Assembly (NCBI GenBank): GCA_964371075.1
Contig: CAYJKN010000001.1
Location: 868,001-932,000, forward strand
Source of the DNA: UTCHB3 sp964371075
GTDB taxonomy: Bacteria > Bacteroidota > Ignavibacteria > Ignavibacteriales > Ignavibacteriaceae
DNA length: 64,000 bases
Direction: 5' to 3'
This document shows, one piece after another, positions 44,722-52,101 of the stretch (positions are counted from its first letter, which is position 1; each line of letters begins with the position of its first letter). The notes under the pieces were generated by a model. The model had not been told where the DNA came from. It saw only the letters and a program-made list of their open reading frames with translations, and ran no database searches. Position numbers and translations under genes: made by a program.

Positions 44722-47700
44722 ATGTTTAAAAAACTACAAATATCATTCTTTTCCCTCGTTATTACCGGGCTTCTTGTAGCTGCATTCATCAATGCAAATG
44801 AGAATCCGGGAGCCTTAACGATGGATGACTATATCAAATATAAAATTGAAAAAAAGAAAAACGCAAAACCCAAAACCGGTTTTCCCGATGAAGCAATGAA
44901 GTGGTATATGGATCAAAGAACTTCTGCCACTGGTAACATCCCTGAAAACTGGCGAGAAGAAGCAATGCAACATATTGCCCGCTTTAATACCCCCGAAGCA
45001 GGGTTGGATAACCCCGAAGCTCTCACGTGGACTGAAAAAGGTCCCGGGAACATTGGTGGCAGAGTTAGAACCATTGTTGTTCAACCTTCCAATCCAAGCA
45101 TCATCTATTTTGGTGCAGTCAGCGGTGGTGTCTGGAAATCAACCAACGGTGGCACATCGTGGACACCATTGAATGATTTAATGGAGAATCTCGCTGTTTG
45201 TGCGCTTGTTATGGATCCAAACAATTCAAATATTCTTTATGCCGGAACCGGTGAAGGCTTTTTTAATGCTGATGGTGTAAGAGGTGCCGGAATATATAAA
45301 ACCACAGACGCCGGAGCCTCATGGACAAAACTTTCGTCCACAGCTACCGCAGATTTTTATTATGTGAATAAACTTGTTATTGATGATCTTACCGGGAACA
45401 TCTGGGCAGCAACAAGAGGTGGACTTTTTAGATCCACTAACGGCGGATCAGCTTTTTCAGAGATTGTAACTACATCCAATTGTATGGACATCGAAATCGC
45501 CGGAACAAATCCGAGAACTCTTTATGCTTCCTTTGGCCAGTTTGCCCAGGCAGATGTAAGAAGATCAACTGATGCAGGAGCCAACTGGAGTTCAGTCTTC
45601 TCCTCATCAGGTATTGGCAGATATGAGATAGCAGTCTCTCCATCCTCTCCTTCCACTGTTTATGCCTCAGGTCATAAACTTTCAGATAACGAGTGTGGAG
45701 TTTTTGTAAAATCCACAAATGGTGGAACCAACTGGACAAATATCAACATACCCGGTCCGGCTTTCTCGGGTGCGACAACCTACACTTCAGGTCAGGCATG
45801 GTATAATAATATAATTGCAGTGGATCCCACAAATCCAAACCTGGTTTATGCTGCCGGTCTCGATGCATGGAAAACTTCAAATGGTGGAAGTACCTGGACT
45901 CAGATTTCCAACTGGTACACCCAGGGTGGAGCTCCCCCATATATGCACGCTGATATACATGCAATAGTTTTTCACCCAACCACTCCTTCCACTTTCTTTG
46001 TGGGAAATGATGGGGGTGTTTACAAATCAACCAATAGCGGTTCTTCATGGGTTTCACTCAATAATAACCTTGGCATAACACAATTTTATTATGGTACAAT
46101 TCATCCAACACTTGATAAATATTACGGCGGAACACAGGATAATGGTACCCTGGCTCTTTCCTCGGGTGTTAACTGGACAGAAATCATCGGCGGTGATGGT
46201 GGAGCAACTGAAATCAATTATAACAATCCAAGCCTGATGTTTGGAGAATATGTAAATTTCTGTTTCCTTAAATCAACCGATGGTGGTGCTACATTTAACA
46301 AATCGATGAACGGAATTCCTGTCGGTTCAGGTTTCTGGGACGGTACAACTGACAGAACCCTTTTTATCAGCCCGTTTACTATGGATCCTAACGACCCCGC
46401 AATTCTTATTGGCGGAACATACCGTGTATGGAGAACCACTAACTCGGCTACAAACTGGACCGCCATCTCCGGTGACCTCACTGGTGACGGAACTGGTGGA
46501 AACGGAGCAACTATTTCCGCCGTTGCAATCGCAAAAGGAAATTCGAGTGTCATTTATGTTGGAACCTCAAATGGTAGAGTTCAAGTAACCACAAACACAG
46601 GTTCAAGCTGGACCTTAAGAAATTCAGGACTGCCTGCATCATACATCACAAAAGTGGTTGTTGACCCCACTAACAGCAATATTGCTTACGCTACCTTCTC
46701 AGGATTCGCTGCAGGTCAAAAAGTCTATAAAACAACCAATGCAGGCTCAAGTTGGACAAATATTTCTTCAAACCTGCCAAATATACCGGTAAACTCTTTT
46801 GCAATTAATCCTTCATCCACTTCTACTCTATATGCAGGCACCGATCTTGGTGTTTTCTCAACAACTGATGGTGGTTCAAGCTGGGTTAGAGATGGTTTAA
46901 CTCTTCCAAATGTGGTGGTTTCCGACCTCAAAATCAGAGCGAGCGATAATAAACTTGTTGCTTTCACACATGGAAGAGGAACATGGGTTTCCACTATTGG
47001 CGGCGGCGGTGGTGCACAAATTACCGAACTCACCTATGATAATGGAATTCCTGTTAGTGGATATACATGGGCAAACAATGGTCAGGGTTCTGCTAACAGA
47101 ATGACTGCCCCCGGTTCCAATCTAAAATTGGTGGAAATCAGTTTTTATATAACAACTGTATCAGCCGGTTCTGCCACATTTAAACCAATTGTTAGAACCA
47201 AAGCCGGTAATGGTGCTCCCGGAACCGATCTTGTAAATTACAATCCCGTAACAGCATCATCCACCCCCGGATGGAGTGCCTGGAACACATCCGCACAAAA
47301 TATCATGGTTTCCAATGACTTCTTCATTGGTATGATCTTCGACGGAGTAAACAAACCAAATTTTGGTTACAACACCACTAATAACGGCAGAGCCTGGGAT
47401 TATAACGGATCTTCATGGTCAGAATGGGCCGAAACTTACCTCATGAGAGCAAAGGTTCAATCGACAACAGCGATCATCGAATTTGATAACACTGTTCCAG
47501 CTGCTTTTGAGTTGTTCCAGAACTACCCAAATCCATTTAACCCCACAACCAGCATCAGATTTTCACTTCCTGAAGCCGGTGAAGTCGTAATGATAGTTTA
47601 TGACATCAGCGGTAAAAAGATTGCGGAAATCGCCAGTGGTTACCATCAAGCAGGTAGATACACCTACGAATGGAACGGGAAAAACGATTTTGGCAGCGGA

Positions 47701-47778
47701 GTAGCATCGGGTGTTTATCTCTGCACAATAAAAGCCGGTGGCAAAATGCAGACGGTAAAGATGATTCTGAATAAGTAA
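44722..47778 (+). CDS. BNR/sortilin-like beta-propeller protein, T9SS-secreted (copy 2)
   Basis: 1018 residues, a paralog of the 862-residue protein. It has the same signal-peptide layout, the same 'DDYIKYKIEKKKNAKPKTG' type N-terminal segment and the same BNR repeats ('GGVWKSTNGGTSW', 'GIYKTTDAGASW', 'GVYKSTNSGSSW', 'VFSTTDGGSSW'). It differs by an extra domain of about 150 residues (about 765-915, 'TELTYDNGIPVSG' to 'WAETYLMRAKVQS'), probably a beta-sandwich, before the T9SS sorting domain ('QNYPNPFNPTTSIRF'). GGAG at 44711-44714 precedes the ATG. An octamer array begins right after its TAA. Confidence 0.9.
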   Translation: MFKKLQISFFSLVITGLLVAAFINANENPGALTMDDYIKYKIEKKKNAKPKTGFPDEAMKWYMDQRTSATGNIPENWREEAMQHIARFNTPEAGLDNPEALTWTEKGPGNIGGRVRTIVVQPSNPSIIYFGAVSGGVWKSTNGGTSWTPLNDLMENLAVCALVMDPNNSNILYAGTGEGFFNADGVRGAGIYKTTDAGASWTKLSSTATADFYYVNKLVIDDLTGNIWAATRGGLFRSTNGGSAFSEIVTTSNCMDIEIAGTNPRTLYASFGQFAQADVRRSTDAGANWSSVFSSSGIGRYEIAVSPSSPSTVYASGHKLSDNECGVFVKSTNGGTNWTNINIPGPAFSGATTYTSGQAWYNNIIAVDPTNPNLVYAAGLDAWKTSNGGSTWTQISNWYTQGGAPPYMHADIHAIVFHPTTPSTFFVGNDGGVYKSTNSGSSWVSLNNNLGITQFYYGTIHPTLDKYYGGTQDNGTLALSSGVNWTEIIGGDGGATEINYNNPSLMFGEYVNFCFLKSTDGGATFNKSMNGIPVGSGFWDGTTDRTLFISPFTMDPNDPAILIGGTYRVWRTTNSATNWTAISGDLTGDGTGGNGATISAVAIAKGNSSVIYVGTSNGRVQVTTNTGSSWTLRNSGLPASYITKVVVDPTNSNIAYATFSGFAAGQKVYKTTNAGSSWTNISSNLPNIPVNSFAINPSSTSTLYAGTDLGVFSTTDGGSSWVRDGLTLPNVVVSDLKIRASDNKLVAFTHGRGTWVSTIGGGGGAQITELTYDNGIPVSGYTWANNGQGSANRMTAPGSNLKLVEISFYITTVSAGSATFKPIVRTKAGNGAPGTDLVNYNPVTASSTPGWSAWNTSAQNIMVSNDFFIGMIFDGVNKPNFGYNTTNNGRAWDYNGSSWSEWAETYLMRAKVQSTTAIIEFDNTVPAAFELFQNYPNPFNPTTSIRFSLPEAGEVVMIVYDISGKKIAEIASGYHQAGRYTYEWNGKNDFGSGVASGVYLCTIKAGGKMQTVKMILNK

Positions 47779-47990
47779 GAGTTTCAGAACTTCAGAACTT
47801 CAGAACCTCAGTGGGTTAAGCCTGCTGAGGTTCTTTGTATTTTAAAGACTTGTGTACTTTAGTACTTCACAGATACAAAGCTTCAGTACTTCCGAGGTTC
47901 CGAAGTTTTGAGGTTCTTAAGTTCTTGAGTTCTTTGGTTCTAAATTTCCGAAGTACCGGGGTTCTGAGGTTCCGAAGTTCCGAGGTTCTC
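47779..47990. repeat. Octamer array after copy 2, with embedded terminator
   Basis: Starts at the stop as GAGTTTCAGAACTTCAGAAC; forward units run to 47811. After the terminator hairpin and a mixed stretch with GTACTTCA-type units (47850-47895), reverse units (AGGTTCCG, AAGTTTTG, AGGTTCTT, AAGTACCG, AGGTTCTG...) continue to 47990. This accounts for most of the 335-nt space before the KamA-like gene. A minus-strand 124-codon frame here is not a gene. Confidence 0.85.
47802..47842 (+). terminator. Terminator built from octamer units
   Basis: AGAACCTCAG (47802-47811) pairs with CTGAGGTTCT (47825-47834), a perfect 10-bp stem made of repeat units, followed by TTGTATTTT. It lies 24 nt after the stop of the second BNR gene. 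Confidence 0.7.
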
Positions 47991-48000
47991 TCCCTCCCGT

Positions 48001-48031
48001 TTTGATTTCCTCAAATATTTTATTATATTTC
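48001..48031 (+). promoter_or_regulatory. Promoter-like pair upstream of the KamA-like gene
   Basis: TTTG at 48001-48004, 19 nt, TATATTTC at 48024-48031: one mismatch from TTTG-N19-TAnnTTTG. It is 82 nt before the ATG at 48113. Confidence 0.5.
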
Positions 48032-48112
48032 TTTACTATTCCGCAGGCATTCATAGATACCATCGGAAATTTGCAAAAATTTGGATATTTCTGAGGATTT
48101 AACGGAGACACC

Positions 48113-49927
48113 ATGAAAGATTTAATCGTAGCCGACAAATCGAACCTGATAACACAACTTTGGAAAGCAAGTCCGTGGATATACAGTCTATTAAGCTCAG
48201 CCTCCTCGGTTAGTGATGCGAGAGAGAAGATATTTGAGTATTTTAATGAACTTGAACGAACATATTTTAATGTTTTTAGTGAACTCCCCAACCGAAAACT
48301 TCATATCATCGACAGAAACAGTGCAAAAGAAAGTATAAGAGTTTTTAAAAATATCCTCAGAACTGAAAATGAGGTAATTACAAAATTTTCTGCTGTTAAA
48401 GTTTTGTATGGACTGGCAACCGGAGCCAAAGATATAATTGATGATGTACAAAATGGATTTCTTCTTGAGATGATTTATCTGTTCCACGGAATTAGTGGGA
48501 AAACAGGCGACTTCGCTTTTAAACAATATACTTTGACATACACAAATGGCGAAGAGGGTTTATTAACCGATAGTAATCTGGTTTTGGATCAATTTTCCTC
48601 CTCGATGAAGGCCGGAATGTTGAAGTTTAAACAAGGGAATCATCCTCTTAGAAAACTCAACAAAGAATCGGTAAAACAGAAGTTATTAACACATTTTGTA
48701 GCTGTTGAGTCCGACTGGTCTGACTTTCATTGGCACTTACGCCATAAAATTCAAAACCTCGCCACCTTAAGTTCAATCATTAAACTTGAAAAAGATGAAA
48801 TTGAAAATTTAACAATCGCCGAAAAAGCCGGAATCCCCTTTCAGATAACTCCCTATTATTTATCTCTCTTTAATGAAAATGGAAGAACGGATGAAGATCG
48901 TGTTGTCCGGGCTCAGGTTCTCCCCGGATTCCGTTATTGCCAAAACATGAATGAACATTCAACCACAGAGGTGGATCTTGACCTGTTGGGTGAAAAGCTG
49001 ATTCAACCCGTGGAAGGAATATCCCGAAAATATCCTCAAATAGTAAGTTTAAGAGTTTTTGATTCGTGTCCTCAAATATGTGTTTATTGCCAAAAGAATA
49101 GAGAATTAAGGGAACAAAAAGAGACATCTACCCCCGAAGAAACTATTAAAAAAGCTCTCAACTGGATCAGTGAAAAAACCGAAATCAACGAGGTTATGAT
49201 TACGGGTGGTGAACCATTGTTGTTGTCTGATGAAAAACTTGAATCGATCATCAGGAAATTGGCAGCAATAGGCCATGTTGAACGGATTCGAATTGGAACC
49301 AGAATGTTGGTTACACTTCCATCGAGAATTACAGCTGATTTGGTCGAAATTTTAAGTAAATACAATATCCCCGGAAAAAGAGAAGTTTGTATTGTAACGC
49401 ATTTTGAACATGTTGCCGAATTGACCGAGGAATCGATCGAGGCTGTTACCAAAATCAGAAGAGCCGGTATGAGCATCTATAACCAGCAGGTTTTTACTTA
49501 TTACAACAGTCGCAGGTATGAAACTTCCGCCCTCAGAAGAGCGTTAAAATTGTCAGGTATCGACCCCTATTACACTTTTCATACCAAAGGGAAAAAAGAG
49601 ACTGTGGATTTCCGGGTTCCTATCGCAAGACTTGAGCAGGAGAGGAAAGAAGAAGCCCGATTCCTTCCGGGACTTGTCAGAACCGACGAACCGGTCTTTA
49701 GTATCCCCCGATTTGGTAAATCCCATTTACGGTCGTGGCAGGATCACGAAGTTATTATGGTTCTCGCAAATGGTGGAAGGGTTTACAGGTTTTTCCCCTG
49801 GCAATCGAGAAGAGTAAAAACTGAAGACTATCTTTATACCGATGTCGCAATCTACGATTACCTTCAAAGGCTCCATCGTGATGGTGAGGAGGTGGATGAC
49901 TATTCCTCCATCTGGTTCTATTATTAA
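48113..49927 (+). CDS. KamA-family radical SAM protein with long N-terminal extension
   Basis: 604 residues. The KamA-like region starts near residue 200 ('WSDFHWHLRHKIQNLATL', then 'FQITPYYLSLF'), as in lysine 2,3-aminomutase. The radical SAM cluster motif is C319-PQI-C323-VY-C326, CX3CX2C. 'MITGGEPLLLSD' is the SAM glycine motif, and a C-terminal lysine in 'PRFGKSHL' is a candidate for the PLP lysine. The first about 200 residues are helical with no known domain. Whether it is an amino acid mutase or an EF-P-lysine type enzyme cannot be told; no efp is nearby. GGAG lies close before the ATG. Confidence 0.85.
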   Translation: MKDLIVADKSNLITQLWKASPWIYSLLSSASSVSDAREKIFEYFNELERTYFNVFSELPNRKLHIIDRNSAKESIRVFKNILRTENEVITKFSAVKVLYGLATGAKDIIDDVQNGFLLEMIYLFHGISGKTGDFAFKQYTLTYTNGEEGLLTDSNLVLDQFSSSMKAGMLKFKQGNHPLRKLNKESVKQKLLTHFVAVESDWSDFHWHLRHKIQNLATLSSIIKLEKDEIENLTIAEKAGIPFQITPYYLSLFNENGRTDEDRVVRAQVLPGFRYCQNMNEHSTTEVDLDLLGEKLIQPVEGISRKYPQIVSLRVFDSCPQICVYCQKNRELREQKETSTPEETIKKALNWISEKTEINEVMITGGEPLLLSDEKLESIIRKLAAIGHVERIRIGTRMLVTLPSRITADLVEILSKYNIPGKREVCIVTHFEHVAELTEESIEAVTKIRRAGMSIYNQQVFTYYNSRRYETSALRRALKLSGIDPYYTFHTKGKKETVDFRVPIARLEQERKEEARFLPGLVRTDEPVFSIPRFGKSHLRSWQDHEVIMVLANGGRVYRFFPWQSRRVKTEDYLYTDVAIYDYLQRLHRDGEEVDDYSSIWFYY

Positions 49928-49945
49928 TTAACATTTTTTTTGGTT

Positions 49946-49980
49946 TGATCCTCAGGGAGAGATATCCTTGAGGATCATTT
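49946..49980 (+). terminator. Hairpin terminator after the KamA-like gene
   Basis: 12-bp stem (TGATCCTCAGGG with CCTTGAGGATCA, one G-T), loop of 8, then only TTT CC. A weak T tract, so possibly a partial terminator. It is 19 nt after the stop. Confidence 0.5.
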
Positions 49981-50026
49981 CCCCATCTGTAAATTGAATG
50001 TTATGCCCCGTTTCACAGAGATGTGT

Positions 50027-50034
50027 TATATTTG
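50027..50034 (+). promoter_or_regulatory. TAnnTTTG element upstream of prfC
   Basis: TATATTTG, an exact -7 match, 110 nt before the prfC ATG. No clear TTTG at the -33 spacing. A small AGAGC/GCTCT hairpin lies in the leader near 50078-50090. Confidence 0.35.
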
Positions 50035-50143
50035 TAACATGACTTTTAGAAATTTTTATATCTCCACTCCGATTTGAGAGCAAAGCTCTTCAACCTCTTT
50101 CTTTTCAATTAGTTTTTTATTTTTTTAACTTTTCCATTGAACA

Positions 50144-51757
50144 ATGACACAATTATCCAATAAAATTGACAGCAGAAAAACCTTTGCCATCATAAGCCAT
50201 CCCGATGCGGGAAAAACAACCCTGACTGAAAAACTACTGCTTTTTGGTGGTGCCATTCAGGTGGCAGGTGCTGTAAAATCGAATAAAATCAAAAAAACAG
50301 CCACTTCCGATTTTCTTGAAATTGAAAAACAAAGGGGTATTTCAGTTACCACCTCGGTGATGAATTTCAGCTATAAAGGGGAACAAATTAATCTTTTAGA
50401 CACACCCGGTCATAAAGATTTTGCTGAAGATACCTACCGTACTCTAACTGCCGTGGATAGTGTGATTCTTGTGATTGATTGTGTAAAAGGAGTTGAAGAA
50501 CAGACAGAAAAGTTGATGAAAGTGTGCCGGATGAGGGAAACTCCGGTGATCGTTTTTATTAATAAACTCGATAGAGAGGGACGTGATCCTGTTGAACTTC
50601 TGGATGAGATTGAAGCAAAACTTGATATAAGAGTCAGACCCCTGAGCTGGCCCCTCGGCATGGGAAGAGATTTTAAAGGTGTTTACAACATCTACGATAA
50701 TACATTTAATTTTTTCAGTCCCAACAAACAGATGATCGAAAAGGAAATCGAATCGTTTGCCGGTCCCAATGATCCAAAATTTGTTAAACTTTTTGGTGAC
50801 AGAGCGGAAAAACTTGAACACGACCTCGATTTAATAAATGGTGTTTACGGCGATTTTGCCGTTGATGAATACCTTGAAGGTGAACTTGCCCCCGTCTTTT
50901 TTGGCAGTGCTCTAAACAATTTTGGGGTTCAGGAATTATTGGATACCTTTATCAAAATTGCTCCCGGACCACGCCACCGCGACTCAACCAAAGGTTTGAT
51001 TGAACCCGATGATGAAAATTTTTCCGGTTTTGTCTTCAAAATTCATGCAAATCTCGATCCAAAACACCGCGATCGGATAGCTTTTCTTCGTGTATGTTCC
51101 GGAAGATTTGAAAGAAACAAATTTTATCATCATGTAAGACTCGACCGTAACATCCGTTTTGCAAATCCTGCAACTTTTATGGCACAGGACAAAAGTCTCA
51201 TTGAATTTGCCCATCCGGGAGATGTAATTGGTTTATACGATTCGGGGATATTTAAGATTGGCGACACCCTCACCGAAGGTGAAAAGTTTATGTTTAAGGG
51301 GATACCTTCATTCTCCCCTGAGATTTTTAAGGAACTTGTTCTTAATGATCCGTTAAAATCAAAACAGATGGAAAAAGGAATTCTTCAACTTACTGATGAA
51401 GGGTTGGCGCAGGTTTTTCTCCACAACTCTTCAAACCGAAAAGTTGTTGGAGCAGTTGGTGATCTCCAGTTTGAGGTTATTCAATACAGACTGATTAACG
51501 AATATGGAGCTGATTGCCGATTCAGACATTTAAACTTCTTCAGGGCATGTTGGGTAATTTATGAAAACCCGGAGGATATTTCAGAACTTTGGAGATTAAG
51601 ATCACACAGTCTTTATTACGACAAACATGGTCACCTGACCTTCCTTGCGGAGTCTGTTTACCAGCTTGAACTCGCAAAAGAGAAAAACCCAAAAGCTCAA
51701 TTCCTTTTCAGCATCGAACACAATTCCGAGACAATTGAACTTGGCAAAACTGCTTGA
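50144..51757 (+). CDS. prfC: Peptide chain release factor 3
   Basis: 537 residues. GTPase that recycles RF1/RF2 after peptide release. G1 'SHPDAGKTT' (18-26), switch region 'EKQRGISVTTSV', G3 'DTPGHKDF' (86-93), G4 'NKLD'. The RF3-specific phrase 'LLLFGGAIQVAGAVK' distinguishes it from EF-G. Length fits RF3. A strong terminator follows 26 nt after the stop. Confidence 0.97.
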   Translation: MTQLSNKIDSRKTFAIISHPDAGKTTLTEKLLLFGGAIQVAGAVKSNKIKKTATSDFLEIEKQRGISVTTSVMNFSYKGEQINLLDTPGHKDFAEDTYRTLTAVDSVILVIDCVKGVEEQTEKLMKVCRMRETPVIVFINKLDREGRDPVELLDEIEAKLDIRVRPLSWPLGMGRDFKGVYNIYDNTFNFFSPNKQMIEKEIESFAGPNDPKFVKLFGDRAEKLEHDLDLINGVYGDFAVDEYLEGELAPVFFGSALNNFGVQELLDTFIKIAPGPRHRDSTKGLIEPDDENFSGFVFKIHANLDPKHRDRIAFLRVCSGRFERNKFYHHVRLDRNIRFANPATFMAQDKSLIEFAHPGDVIGLYDSGIFKIGDTLTEGEKFMFKGIPSFSPEIFKELVLNDPLKSKQMEKGILQLTDEGLAQVFLHNSSNRKVVGAVGDLQFEVIQYRLINEYGADCRFRHLNFFRACWVIYENPEDISELWRLRSHSLYYDKHGHLTFLAESVYQLELAKEKNPKAQFLFSIEHNSETIELGKTA

Positions 51758-51782
51758 GAAGAACACAAAACTGATTTACTTT

Positions 51783-51819
51783 AAAGCTGTTATCAGGAAT
51801 GGTGGCAGCTTTTTTTGTT
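51783..51819 (+). terminator. Rho-independent terminator of prfC
   Basis: Stem AAAGCTGTTATCA / GGTGGCAGCTTT (13 pairs including G-T wobbles), loop GGAA, then seven T. Clear terminator. Confidence 0.9.
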
Positions 51820-51820
51820 T

Positions 51821-51877
51821 AGTAGCGGAGAATCGAATTATCAAAGTAGCGAAGTATCGGAGTAGCAAAGGAGCGGG
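51821..51877. repeat. Octamer array (AGTAGC type) after the prfC terminator
   Basis: Units AAGTAGCG, AAGTATCG, GAGTAGCA, AAGGAGCG preceded by a diverged part (AGTAGCGGAGAATCGAATTA). It has the same 8-bp period and RAGTNNYR frame as the other arrays, with AG/AT in the middle. From 51880 to 52037 nothing else is recognisable. Confidence 0.7.
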
Positions 51878-52037
51878 AATAAGTACATAAGTAAGCCTTG
51901 TTTCGACCCTGGTTCTATTCTCATTCTCTAACAGTTGGGAAGGGCGCAATTACTAATATTTTTATTTAACCTCATTCATCAACTGTTCCCCATTAAACCT
52001 TTTCAAAGACCGTCTGTAAAACAATAAATTAATTACA

Positions 52038-52068
52038 TTGTTATTCTCTACCATAATAACTAAATTTG
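52038..52068 (+). promoter_or_regulatory. Bacteroidota-type promoter of secA
   Basis: TTG at 52038-52040, 20 nt, TAAATTTG at 52061-52068; 34 nt before the secA ATG. Good match to TTTG-N19/20-TAnnTTTG. Confidence 0.6.
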
Positions 52069-52101
52069 CAAGCTATAATAATATTTTGGAGCAGACACTA
52101 A

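Noticed and set aside
47917..48291. 124-codon minus-strand frame overlapping the KamA-like gene start
   Set aside because: Its C-terminal part is translated octamer repeat ('EPRNFGTSEPRYFG'), and it overlaps a firmly supported gene on the other strand.
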